From: Leptospiraceae bacterium
Lineage (GTDB): Bacteria; Spirochaetota; Leptospiria; Leptospirales; Leptospiraceae
Assembly (NCBI GenBank): GCA_024233865.1
Contig: JACKPA010000009.1
Span: 186,001-250,000, forward strand
Reading direction: 5' to 3'
Length of the DNA stretch: 64,000 bases
The notes under the pieces are model-generated. The model was not told the origin of the DNA, did no database searches, and saw nothing but the letters and a program-made list of their open reading frames with translations. Positions 1-9,023 of this stretch are shown here, piece by piece. Made by a program: the position numbers and the translations under genes. Numbering within the stretch: position 1 is the first letter of the stretch; each line of letters opens with the position of its first letter.

Positions 1-101
1 AAGTCAAGAAGTGTAAAAAAGAAAAACAAAAGAATAAAGATTTTTTTATGGAATGTTAATATATACATGACGTTCTCTTGGTAAACTTAGCAAACAAAAT
101 T

Positions 102-1616
102 TTAGTGGTGTTCCGGTCTCATAAGAGGAAAAAAGATTGTATCACGAATCGAGTGACTGTTGGTAAATAGCATAGCAAGCCTGTCAATTCCAATTCCTAA
201 TCCACCTGTTGGAGGCATTCCGTATTCTAGAGCTTTGATAAAATCTCTATCCATCATAAAAGCTTCTTCGTCTCCGGCATCTCTCCTTTTTTGCTGCTCC
301 TCAAACCTCTCTAATTGGTCAAACGGATCATTTAACTCCGTAAAAGCGTTACCTAATTCTCTTCCAACTATGTAAGGCTCAAATCTTTCCACGTAATTTG
401 GATCTTCTTCACTCGATTTTGCTAAGGGTGACAATTCTTTCGGATAGTCGGTAACAAAAACAGGTTGTATCAGAAAAGGTTCGACTTTTTCTGAAAATAC
501 GGCATCAGCAATAGTCCATATCGTAAATAATTCCCCCGTTTCCACTCCTATACTGTTTGCCATTTCTTTAGCTTGGTTGGCATCACTTGCTTTGCTAAAA
601 TCAATACCTGAATATTCTTTGATAATATCAACGTATTTAATACGTTTCCAAGGTGGAGTGAGGTCAATTTTATCCGAACCGTATTGTATTTTCAAACCCA
701 AACCGATGGATTCTGCAACGTGCACTATCAGATTTTCCGTTAGCTTTAGCATAGATTCCATATCTCCATAAGCCATATAAGCTTCCATCATTGTAAATTC
801 CGGATTATGTTTATAAGAGATTCCTTCGTTTCTAAAGTTTTTATTCAACTCAAAAACTCTGTCCATCCCCCCTACTATCAACCTTTTTAAATACAACTCG
901 GGAGCAACTCTAAGGAATAGGTCCATGTCCAAAGTATTGTGGTGAGTTACAAAAGGTTTGGCAGACGCTCCACCGGCAATTGGATGCATCATAGGAGTTT
1001 CCACCTCTATAAAACCTTCCCTAGTCAAAAAATGCCTAATTTCATTAATAATCTTACTTCTCAAAACAAACACTTTTTTAACTTCTTCGTTCACAATGAG
1101 ATCAACGTATCTCATTCTATATCTTTGCTCTTTATCCGAAAAAGCATCATAAACTTTTCCATCTTTTTCTTTCACTACGGGCAAAGGAAGTATACACTTA
1201 GCCAGTAGTACAAAAGAAGTTACATGAATGGTAATTTCACCTTTTCCGGTTTTAAAAAGAAACCCTTCCACACCGATAATATCTCCCAAATCCAATGATT
1301 TGAATCTTGTATAAACATCATTTCCAATGTCATCTCTCGCTATATAGAGTTGTATCAATCCCTCTTTATCTTTCAAGTGAGCAAAAGATGCCTTTCCCAT
1401 TACCCTTTTAGAATGTAATCTTCCAGCCAGTTTATGAATGTTTTTATGAGACTCCTCTGATTGGCTTGCTATTTTATCAAAGTTATTTACCAAATCCTGC
1501 GAATAACTATCCGGAAAGTATCTATTAGGATAGGGATTTATCCCGGCTTCTTTTAAGTGTTTAATTTTCTCAATTCTTTGTTGTACTAATTCTTTTTCTA
1601 ACTCATTTGATTCCAT
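102..1616 (-). CDS. lysS: Lysyl-tRNA synthetase, class II
   Basis: Charges tRNA-Lys with lysine in the cytoplasm. The 504 residues match the usual bacterial class II LysRS length. An N-terminal OB-fold anticodon-binding domain (about residues 60-165) is followed by the class II catalytic core. Motif 2 is visible as FRNEGISYKHNPEFTMMEAY and motif 3 as GGLGIGIDRLAMLF near the C terminus. The ATG is preceded by AAGGTT, a weak Shine-Dalgarno also seen before other genes here. It is the first gene in the window, and its downstream side is cut by the window edge, so operon context on that side is unknown. No missing residues were noticed. Confidence 0.97.
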   Translation of the reverse strand: MESNELEKELVQQRIEKIKHLKEAGINPYPNRYFPDSYSQDLVNNFDKIASQSEESHKNIHKLAGRLHSKRVMGKASFAHLKDKEGLIQLYIARDDIGNDVYTRFKSLDLGDIIGVEGFLFKTGKGEITIHVTSFVLLAKCILPLPVVKEKDGKVYDAFSDKEQRYRMRYVDLIVNEEVKKVFVLRSKIINEIRHFLTREGFIEVETPMMHPIAGGASAKPFVTHHNTLDMDLFLRVAPELYLKRLIVGGMDRVFELNKNFRNEGISYKHNPEFTMMEAYMAYGDMESMLKLTENLIVHVAESIGLGLKIQYGSDKIDLTPPWKRIKYVDIIKEYSGIDFSKASDANQAKEMANSIGVETGELFTIWTIADAVFSEKVEPFLIQPVFVTDYPKELSPLAKSSEEDPNYVERFEPYIVGRELGNAFTELNDPFDQLERFEEQQKRRDAGDEEAFMMDRDFIKALEYGMPPTGGLGIGIDRLAMLFTNSHSIRDTIFFPLMRPEHH

Positions 1617-1704
1617 AATTTTAACCTTATATTTGGTGTTGTAAAATCCAAGTTGGAAAATAGTAATGTATGCTAAAATATAAATCTCACCATAATGGCA
1701 AAAT

Positions 1705-3300
1705 TCAATTTGGAATAATAACTATTTCAACCCTTCTGTTAATTTTTGATTTTTTTTTCATTGGTTTGTATTTGCTGTATCCGGCGACAATAAATCGGGA
1801 AGGATCAATTTTGCTGTTTGTTAAAAAATATTCCAACACCGACAAAGCTCTATTCACAGATAAACGCCAGTTTCCCATTTGATTATCTGCTTTAACAGGG
1901 AAATGATCTGTATGACCTTCAATAAATATTTTACCATTGGGATACTTTTTAATTTCTGTTAGTACCTGATCTAATACTTTTTTTGCATCCGACTTTAAAT
2001 TGTATGAACCCCTCGCAAAGCTTATTTTGGGAGACAAACTAATTTCAATGTTTCCATTTCTTTTTTCTGCTGTAACGTTTACATCTTTACAACTTTTATC
2101 AATTTCCTTGTTTAGCTTATCTGCGATGTTTTTTAAGTTTTCGGCTAGCTCTTCAATGGATTGCTCGCTTTTATCGGGTTTTACCTTGTTTTCTTTTGTT
2201 TCTTTAGAGCTTGTGTTTGATTTTTTTTCGCCTTCTTTTTTTGAAATTTCTTCATCATTTCTCGTTGTGGATTCTTCTAATTTGGTTGATTTTTGAGACG
2301 GCTTAATATCCTTATTTAGTTCTTGCAATTTTTTGTGTTCTTTTGTTTCGGCTGGAATTTCATCTTCTTTTTGATCGGATTTTTGAGCTAAAGTGACGTT
2401 TTGAGCAGATTTTTTATCGATTTTACCGGTAAAAATTACCAGATTGTTATGTAAAAAATCCCTTACTTGCCGGGAAGTAGTCTCTTCTTCAAAGTATTTT
2501 TCCAAAGCGACTTTCTTCTTAACTGGTTCCGTTATGGAAAATATCTCTGCAAGTCCGGTATTTTGGATAAAATTATTATAATCTTTTCCCTTTATGACAG
2601 CATAGTTTCCGGTTTCCACCACCACAGACTTGTTAATAAGGGCTAAAAAAAGATGCGATAATCCTGTGCTATGCTCAATAAACGAATCATCAAGATTTTC
2701 TAATTCCTGAATTCTCGGTCTTATTCTGAGCTTTCCTTCAATAACTTCAATTTTATTTGTTTTATCACTAGAAACTCGTACAATAAAATTTGTACCACGG
2801 ATTCCTATGGAAGCCAAAGGCGTTCTTACTTCAAATGCTTGAGTTGGTTTGGTTTTGTTTATATTAAAATTTGCTTCGCCTAGTTCAAAATTATTAAAGC
2901 TGAATTTGGAATTTTCCTTAATTGTAATTTGACCTTTAATACCCTTTTTTATTATTTTTAAGACACAAAAAGAATTTTTTCCGGTTTTTATTATACTTTT
3001 TTTGTAAATATTTTGATTACTTCTCCCTTTTGATTTACCTATTGTCACTTTGCCTTTAAATTTAACAATAGTTGCTATTGGTTTATTAATCGTTTTTTTT
3101 ATATTTTCTTGAGGACTTTCAACATTAGCAGGAGTTATAGAGTTTATTTCCGGTTTTGTGGTTTTCTCTTCTTTTTGAGGTTGAGCGTTATCTTTTTTTA
3201 ACTGTGGTGTTATTGATTTTGAATGTAATAAACTTAATCCAAAAATCAAAAGCAAACAGACAAAAACAAAAATTGAGATTTTTCCAAAATATTTTTTCAT
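1705..3300 (-). CDS. FecR-domain/OmpA-domain envelope protein
   Basis: A 531-residue envelope protein combining two domains. An N-terminal hydrophobic segment (about residues 8-26) acts as signal or anchor. A FecR-like beta domain (about 95-250) carries the typical VRTPLASIGIRGTNFIV stretch. A long Lys/Glu-rich, probably disordered linker (about 300-400) follows. The C terminus (about 415-531) is an OmpA-like peptidoglycan-binding domain with FIEGHTDHFPVK and a terminal RRVEIVIIPN. Inference: it tethers a periplasmic FecR domain to peptidoglycan. FecR domains of this kind occur in spirochaete surface or sensor proteins without a sigma factor, and no sigma or TonB gene lies nearby. The ligand is unknown. 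Confidence 0.85.
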   Translation of the reverse strand: MKKYFGKISIFVFVCLLLIFGLSLLHSKSITPQLKKDNAQPQKEEKTTKPEINSITPANVESPQENIKKTINKPIATIVKFKGKVTIGKSKGRSNQNIYKKSIIKTGKNSFCVLKIIKKGIKGQITIKENSKFSFNNFELGEANFNINKTKPTQAFEVRTPLASIGIRGTNFIVRVSSDKTNKIEVIEGKLRIRPRIQELENLDDSFIEHSTGLSHLFLALINKSVVVETGNYAVIKGKDYNNFIQNTGLAEIFSITEPVKKKVALEKYFEEETTSRQVRDFLHNNLVIFTGKIDKKSAQNVTLAQKSDQKEDEIPAETKEHKKLQELNKDIKPSQKSTKLEESTTRNDEEISKKEGEKKSNTSSKETKENKVKPDKSEQSIEELAENLKNIADKLNKEIDKSCKDVNVTAEKRNGNIEISLSPKISFARGSYNLKSDAKKVLDQVLTEIKKYPNGKIFIEGHTDHFPVKADNQMGNWRLSVNRALSVLEYFLTNSKIDPSRFIVAGYSKYKPMKKKSKINRRVEIVIIPN

Positions 3301-3374
3301 ATCTACTTCTCCTTATTATTTAACTGATTATGAATCCTATAGATATTTGAAAATCAAATTATTGTAATTATTTT

Positions 3375-4205
3375 TTATTTTTTACCATAATCTTCTCGTA
3401 GGTTAGAAGGTCTTTGGATAATTTTGTTTTGGTATTCATACATTTTGGAAAATTTTAAAAAGGTCGAAAAGGCGGAAGAAACTGCTATTACAAAGCCGGG
3501 ATAACCATCCAAAAAACCACCTTTTATAAAATAGATTTCAATAAATTTTGCCATTGGTTTTAAAATTGACATGAAAACCGAGAAACTCTTACCTTTTTGA
3601 AACCTCGTAAAAGAAACTATCGAAGAAAATTTATTGATTGTATCTATTTGGTGTGAAAGGTCTTTAAAGCTGTAGTGTAAAATATCGCCTTTTAACTTTT
3701 TCCCTTTTCCTTGAATGGTTATATAATCATGAGGGTTTTCACCTGTCCAATAAGCATAATTTTTTTTGAAAAGTCTGTAACGATAAGTAGGATACCATCC
3801 GGAATGTTTGATAAACCTTCCCAAATGAAAGGTTAAACGAGATAGTTTGTAACCCACAATGTCAGTATCGGAAAGAAGGGCGACATTTATGCTTTCCCTA
3901 AGTTCTTTTGTTAGCCTTTCATCAGCATCCAAAGATAAAACCCAAACTCCCTCGCACAGTTCTATGGCTTTGTTTTTTTGTTCAATATGCCCTTTAAATT
4001 TATTTTGGAATATTTTAACCTTTTGAAAAGACTGGGCAATATCCAAAGTTTTATCTTGGCTAAAAGAGTCTAAAACTATAATTTCATCAGCTATATCCAT
4101 GCAGGATTGTATACAATCATAAATATTGTTTTCCTCATTGTATGTGATAATGGCAACAGATAGAAGAGCTTGCTTTTTATAGACAGAATTCAAATTTTTC
4201 TCCAA
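3375..4205 (-). CDS. Family 2 glycosyltransferase (WaaE/KdtX type)
   Basis: A predicted inverting GT-A glycosyltransferase of 276 residues. The N terminus has SVAIITYNEENNI, the nucleotide-sugar entry strand of family 2 enzymes, and LSLDADERLT supplies the DXD-like metal-binding motif near residue 95. The size and the DEIIVLDSFSQDKT segment resemble WaaE/KdtX enzymes that add a sugar to the lipopolysaccharide core. The start is a TTG with no in-frame ATG upstream, so the exact N terminus is uncertain. It is divergent from the O-antigen ligase gene 55 bases away, which supports a role in lipopolysaccharide assembly. The sugar and acceptor cannot be read from sequence. Confidence 0.82.
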   Translation of the reverse strand: MEKNLNSVYKKQALLSVAIITYNEENNIYDCIQSCMDIADEIIVLDSFSQDKTLDIAQSFQKVKIFQNKFKGHIEQKNKAIELCEGVWVLSLDADERLTKELRESINVALLSDTDIVGYKLSRLTFHLGRFIKHSGWYPTYRYRLFKKNYAYWTGENPHDYITIQGKGKKLKGDILHYSFKDLSHQIDTINKFSSIVSFTRFQKGKSFSVFMSILKPMAKFIEIYFIKGGFLDGYPGFVIAVSSAFSTFLKFSKMYEYQNKIIQRPSNLREDYGKK

Positions 4206-4260
4206 ACTTTTATAGATAGAATTTTAAAGTATTCTTTATCAATGCCGATCTTAACAGGGA

Positions 4261-6180
4261 ATGACCTTGAAAACCGTAACATTTTTGTCTTTTAACCTAT
4301 TTTTATTATTCGTACCATTTTCCATAACCATTTCTCAATCCTTTGGTGTAATTTCTATTCTTACCTTTATAATCAATTCCATATTTCAGAAATCTTTCAA
4401 ACAAAATTTTTATCACAAAGAATTCCTTTTGGCATTTTTTCTTTATTTGTCCTTACCTTTGGCGATGCTTTTTTCTCTTCCATACTATAAACTTGATTCT
4501 ATTTCTCATACATTCTTAAGAAGCGAATTTTCTGATATTTGGATGTGTTTTATCATTCCGGTTGCGATTTATCATGCCAAACATCAAAAATATCTACCTA
4601 CAATTAAAAAAGTGTTCATAATATCTTTTGTTTTAGTGGTAATTACCGGTTTTATTTCTATTTTTACATATTTTCGTTTGGCTTTGTATGTAAATTACGG
4701 CTTTCAATTTTTACCCGGACATAGACCCCAACATTTTGCAGGGCAAGTTTTTGGAATCAATACCTATCTTCCCATAGGTTTTATGAATACTCATTTAACT
4801 TTTGGAGGATTGCTGTCCCTGTATTTGCCCGGTATTGCCTATTTTTCGTTTTTACAATTTCAGCAAAAAAGGTATTTTTCCGTTCTCGTTTTAATGATTT
4901 TTTTAGGCTTAGCGGGATTGGTTTTTTTTTACAACCAGAGCCGTTCCGCTTGGATAGGAGTAATTTTTTGTATAATTTTGCTGGTGTTTAAAAACAGAAG
5001 CTACTTTTTATCCCTTTTTAAAAAAAGGAGTGCACTACTATTTTTTGTCATATTACTATTTTCGATAGGAGTGCTTGGAAACCAGCTTATCCATAAAAAT
5101 TGGTTGTTACAAAGAGCCGTAGAAGACGTTCTAAAAGATAATACAACGGAAAACCAAAGGTACTTTATTTATAAAAACACTTTATCCCTACTCAAAAAGC
5201 ACTTTTTAATGGGAGTAGGACCAGGTAGGTTTGGAGAAGTACACAACCAAGAATCAAATCTTATGGTACAAAAAAATGAACAGCTTTGGTATGAACTGTT
5301 TATCACTCCGAGAGGGCACGCCCACCATGACGTTTTGCATTTTTTTGCGATAGGAGGATTTATAAACTTAGCTATTTTATTGACGTTTTATTATAGATTA
5401 ATAAACTTTTTACTTCAAACTCCCATAAACAGCTTAAACTCTCTTTTTATCGGATATATCGTTTTGTATATATCTGGATTTTTCCAATGTTACATGTTAG
5501 ACGATGAAGTTGTTTTGCCGTTTTATGCAATTGTTGGCTTGTTTTTTGGTAGCTCCAGATTTTCAGTTGTTTCCAATAGGCAACATAAAATTTGGTCTTA
5601 TGTTTTTTTATTTATCCCTCTTATACTATCTATTCTCTATATTTTTTACAAAACAGCTAAAGAACCTTTTACTGTATACCAAAGAAAGATTAAAACAGAT
5701 TATAAGGAAGACATACCCGTCATCAGAAAAAGTATTCTTTCTCTTGATACAAAGGAAATTTTAAATCTAAGAACTTCTCATGCTGTTTCAGGACTTCAAA
5801 TTGAGGGTTGTCTTACGCACAGATTCGGTTTTCCCATTCAAAAACGAGTAACGGACTATTCTTTGTCACTGTTTATACCGCATAATTCACCCAATCCACC
5901 CAAAAACGTCACCATTGAAGTTTTGGATCGAGATGCTTTTGATCAAGATAAAGAATACAGAGCTCACGAACAGAGATTGCTAAAAACATTTACGTTTCCT
6001 TTGGTAGAAGGAAAAAATGTTTTGCATTTTCCAGGAATTTTGTCTTCTTTGGAATCAAGCAGATTTCCGGAAAATATAAAATTCAGGGATTTTAAGTTCT
6101 ACTTTCAAGGGTTTGATCCAAATACAGATTATTTTCAAATACCATATATCAGTTTTGGAAAACTTTGTGATACTAAATAG
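4261..6180 (+). CDS. O-antigen ligase/polymerase (Wzy_C) membrane protein
   Basis: A 639-residue polytopic inner-membrane protein with about 10-12 hydrophobic segments up to roughly residue 465, then a soluble C-terminal region of about 170 residues. The Wzy_C signature region is recognisable: GVGPGRFGEVH followed by RGHAHHDVLHFFAIGGF, with the His and Gly residues typical of O-antigen ligases (WaaL) and polymerases (Wzy). It probably transfers or polymerises O-antigen at the periplasmic face. The C-terminal soluble extension is unusual for WaaL and rich in beta-strand-like sequence; its role is unknown. The ATG follows AGGGA. Divergent from the glycosyltransferase gene. Confidence 0.8.
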   Translation: MTLKTVTFLSFNLFLLFVPFSITISQSFGVISILTFIINSIFQKSFKQNFYHKEFLLAFFLYLSLPLAMLFSLPYYKLDSISHTFLRSEFSDIWMCFIIPVAIYHAKHQKYLPTIKKVFIISFVLVVITGFISIFTYFRLALYVNYGFQFLPGHRPQHFAGQVFGINTYLPIGFMNTHLTFGGLLSLYLPGIAYFSFLQFQQKRYFSVLVLMIFLGLAGLVFFYNQSRSAWIGVIFCIILLVFKNRSYFLSLFKKRSALLFFVILLFSIGVLGNQLIHKNWLLQRAVEDVLKDNTTENQRYFIYKNTLSLLKKHFLMGVGPGRFGEVHNQESNLMVQKNEQLWYELFITPRGHAHHDVLHFFAIGGFINLAILLTFYYRLINFLLQTPINSLNSLFIGYIVLYISGFFQCYMLDDEVVLPFYAIVGLFFGSSRFSVVSNRQHKIWSYVFLFIPLILSILYIFYKTAKEPFTVYQRKIKTDYKEDIPVIRKSILSLDTKEILNLRTSHAVSGLQIEGCLTHRFGFPIQKRVTDYSLSLFIPHNSPNPPKNVTIEVLDRDAFDQDKEYRAHEQRLLKTFTFPLVEGKNVLHFPGILSSLESSRFPENIKFRDFKFYFQGFDPNTDYFQIPYISFGKLCDTK

Positions 6181-6291
6181 GTAGACAATTTTTGAATTTC
6201 AAATTTTTTGTGTTTTAAATATCCATGTTAAACTAAAGTAATGTCTAATTACTTAGAATTATTCTGATAAATACTATATAGAAGGAGTTTT

Positions 6292-7038
6292 ATGAGAACA
6301 TCAAATCCGATTTTACAGGACAATACATTCAAAAAGATTGCACATTCTAGTGCCGGTTATGGAAATGTAATGACCCTTGACGGAACTGTAAACAAAGTAT
6401 TTGTGCTATTTTTACTTTTCCTTTTAACAGCAGCCTATACATGGCACCTTTATTTTACTAAGGGTCCGGAAGCATCATCCGTATTTTTGCTACCTGGAAT
6501 CATAGGGGGATTGGTTATTGCCATCACTTTGGCTTTTAAGCAATCTTGGGCACCTGTTTTAGCTCCTGCGTACGCTATTTTTGAAGGTTTGGCTATTGGT
6601 GCGATTTCTGCGTTCTTTGAAGCCATTTACCAAGGAATTGTAATGCAAGCCGTTGGATTAACTTTCGGAACCATGTTTACGCTATTATTTGCCTACAAAA
6701 CCGGCATCATTAGGGCTACAGAAAATTTCAAGCTTATGGTTGTTGCCGCGACGGGTGGTATTGCTATCATTTATTTGGTGAGTTTCGCAATGTCTTTTTT
6801 TGGAACAACCATCCCTTATATCCACCAAGGCGGTTGGATTGGAATTGGTTTTAGCTTTTTTGTAGTTTCTATAGCAGCTCTAAATCTCGTTTTGGATTTT
6901 GATTTTATCGAATCCGGAGCAAAAAGCGGAGCACCCAAGTTTATGGAATGGTATGCAGCTTTTGGGCTAATGGTAACTCTTGTTTGGCTGTATCTTGAAA
7001 TTCTAAAACTTCTGGCAAAACTTCGAGGTAGAGACTAA
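6292..7038 (+). CDS. Bax inhibitor-1/YccA family membrane protein
   Basis: A 248-residue integral membrane protein with about seven hydrophobic helices. The N-terminal cytoplasmic segment (NPILQDNTFKKI, then GYGNVMTLDGTVNK) is typical of the bacterial BaxI_1 family. The conserved FEGLAIGAISAFFEAIYQGI and the C-terminal VLDFDFIESG with paired acidic residues fit the pH-sensitive calcium-leak fold of this family. In E. coli the relative YccA modulates FtsH protease, but the function here is inferred only at family level. A strong Shine-Dalgarno (AAGGAG) precedes the ATG. It ends at a strong hairpin terminator facing a convergent CoA-transferase gene, so it is probably monocistronic. Confidence 0.9.
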   Translation: MRTSNPILQDNTFKKIAHSSAGYGNVMTLDGTVNKVFVLFLLFLLTAAYTWHLYFTKGPEASSVFLLPGIIGGLVIAITLAFKQSWAPVLAPAYAIFEGLAIGAISAFFEAIYQGIVMQAVGLTFGTMFTLLFAYKTGIIRATENFKLMVVAATGGIAIIYLVSFAMSFFGTTIPYIHQGGWIGIGFSFFVVSIAALNLVLDFDFIESGAKSGAPKFMEWYAAFGLMVTLVWLYLEILKLLAKLRGRD

Positions 7039-7057
7039 ACAATTCGTGAGAAATCTT

Positions 7058-7105
7058 GCGTAGGGGCACGACGCATCGTGCCCCTACTACGCCCCTACGC
7101 TTTTT
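7058..7105 (+). terminator. GC-rich hairpin terminator with alternative pairing
   Basis: GTAGGGGCACGA (7060-7071) pairs perfectly over 12 bases with TCGTGCCCCTAC (7076-7087) around a four-base loop. A second arm, GCCCCTACGC (7091-7100), can instead pair with GCGTAGGGGC (7058-7067). A T-run (7101-7105) follows, so it should terminate the preceding YccA-like gene. The GGGGC/GCCCC core resembles the internal hairpins of the palindromic elements at 28.4 and 48.7 kb. Confidence 0.7.
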
Positions 7106-7134
7106 CCTTATCGGAATAGTCATTATGAAATTTT

Positions 7135-8829
7135 CTATCCAAGAAAAATTTTATCGGGATCAAGCCTTCTCAATATATCCAACTCATCTTGAGAAGGGGG
7201 TGCTTCCATAATAGGTTCATGGGTATATGCTTGCCAACCGGTATATTTTTCTACCGCATCTTTTGCATTTATGTCAGGATCAAAAGGAGATGGTAAAAAA
7301 TGAGTAAGTTGGTAATCACTATTACCGTTCTCGCGAGTAAACCGACCAAATTGACAAACAACCTGAAAGACATTTTTCCCAGGAGACGTTACATAACTTA
7401 CCTTTTCAACAAAGCGACTTTTTATCGCCTTACCCACAACAAGACAATCTGCAGTAGATGCAATGTCGTTCGCTCCTCCCGAGCCTACCATGAACTTACC
7501 ATTAGGTAAACGGGTTGAATTGATATTCCCGAACCTATCAATTTCAGCAAGTCCCAAAACTCCAAGACAATCTTTTGGAACCAAAGTTCCGAGTATTTGC
7601 ACGATATCTGACAACTGCTCTGACCTGTCTGCGTGTAGTTGACTAAATAAAAAAATGTCTCCATAATGAGGTAGTACCCCATAAAATCCGAGTTCCGCCA
7701 TAACCTTTACCTTGATATTTTTTCTTTCTAACAAATAGGCAGCGCACCAAGCAGCCATGTGAGCAGCACCAATACCAGCAAGTATGGTTGAATAATGACG
7801 TTGCATAACGTGCTCAACAATGGCACGCGAAGCAATAATGATCATCTGTTCGGACTCATTCGGAGGTGCTTGGGATAAACGTTTGTTTCTTATTTTTTGG
7901 GTTTTCTTTAAAGCTGCCAAACGATCTTCCCCCAATAAATCGGTATATATTTCATGTCCAACATTTACCCACATCATCTCAAAAGCCTGAGCAGCAACAT
8001 CTGAATCTCCAACTGTCGCAGCCTCACAGATAAAACTGTAGTCATCTCGATAAGAAAATATATCACTAAACTCCGAAATATTTTTCAGAGCTAAAGGCAC
8101 ACGCAAAGACTGCGGGTGGGCACCAAACTTAGCTTCACATACAGCATTTACACATACACCGGGAATATGAATATACTCCGGAGGAATTTTATCAGCTGGT
8201 ACAAATTTTTCAACGGTAGCAATCACTCCACCACGAGCTGCCAGTGCTCCCCAGTTTCCTTCTCCCATTGGCTGTGGTAGTACAATATTTCCATTCTCAT
8301 CAGCACAAACGCCATGAACGAAAGTAAGGTCGGGTGTCATAGCACGAATTAAAACCAGATTTTGTTCCGGATTATCAGGGTCTGGCACCACAAAAACAGA
8401 CTTATTCAATTTATCCCAAAACAGGTCACTATCAAGCAAAGAACGGGTAACAAAATAGGGTATGTGTTGAGCTCCAGCCATCAGACGTTGAATAAAACTC
8501 AAGAGAGACCAAAGTTCTACTTCAAAAGGTTCTTTATTTAGTATTTTCATATAAAGACGATTGGGAGATGGTTTGGGATAATTATCACCTAAAAAACCGG
8601 TAATTGCTTTTTTCATAAGTTTTCTTAGGGTGAGCACGTGGGCAGTGCTGTGAAAAGCTACCGTACTTATGGTAAATTCTGGATTTTTTCCCGTAAAAAC
8701 TCTCGCCAATGAATTGATTAATACATTTGGTCTGCCAATGGTAGCTGATATATGAATATGTGTGTTGGGTTGGACAAATTCCGCCAGCATATCATCCGGA
8801 TTTTTAAATATCAATACGTCTTTTTTCAT
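7135..8829 (-). CDS. Family I CoA-transferase, fused alpha-beta (glutaconate-type)
   Basis: Predicted to move coenzyme A between an acyl-CoA and a free acid. At 564 residues it is about twice a single subunit and reads as two fused halves. The first half (about 1-300) resembles a GctA/IpdA-type alpha subunit. The second (about 310-564) resembles a beta subunit, with GLAEIDRFGNINST and GSGGANDIAS typical of the GctB/IpdB family. The ATG at 8829 is chosen because AGGAAAAAGGTTAGG lies just upstream; a longer reading frame adds 25 residues with no supporting signal. It is divergent from an acyl-CoA dehydrogenase gene, suggesting shared acyl-CoA degradation. The substrate is unknown; I did not confidently locate the catalytic Glu. 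Confidence 0.72.
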   Translation of the reverse strand: MKKDVLIFKNPDDMLAEFVQPNTHIHISATIGRPNVLINSLARVFTGKNPEFTISTVAFHSTAHVLTLRKLMKKAITGFLGDNYPKPSPNRLYMKILNKEPFEVELWSLLSFIQRLMAGAQHIPYFVTRSLLDSDLFWDKLNKSVFVVPDPDNPEQNLVLIRAMTPDLTFVHGVCADENGNIVLPQPMGEGNWGALAARGGVIATVEKFVPADKIPPEYIHIPGVCVNAVCEAKFGAHPQSLRVPLALKNISEFSDIFSYRDDYSFICEAATVGDSDVAAQAFEMMWVNVGHEIYTDLLGEDRLAALKKTQKIRNKRLSQAPPNESEQMIIIASRAIVEHVMQRHYSTILAGIGAAHMAAWCAAYLLERKNIKVKVMAELGFYGVLPHYGDIFLFSQLHADRSEQLSDIVQILGTLVPKDCLGVLGLAEIDRFGNINSTRLPNGKFMVGSGGANDIASTADCLVVGKAIKSRFVEKVSYVTSPGKNVFQVVCQFGRFTRENGNSDYQLTHFLPSPFDPDINAKDAVEKYTGWQAYTHEPIMEAPPSQDELDILRRLDPDKIFLG

Positions 8830-9023
8830 ACCTAACCTTTTTCCTACCAGGGAACATCCATACAAGTAGAAATTTTTCACATTTATATATACAATATAAA
8901 GCAATAATTGTCATAGTCAAGTTTTTATATTATCTATTTTTAATAAATGAAAGGGAATTCACTTTACTAAGAAAATTATAAAAATTCAGATGTAGTATAA
9001 AATATTATTATACAGAGTCAAAA

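Noticed and set aside
6941..7123. Minus-strand ORF over the end of the YccA-like gene and its terminator
   Set aside because: It runs through the hairpin and the coding region of a well-supported gene; no independent evidence.
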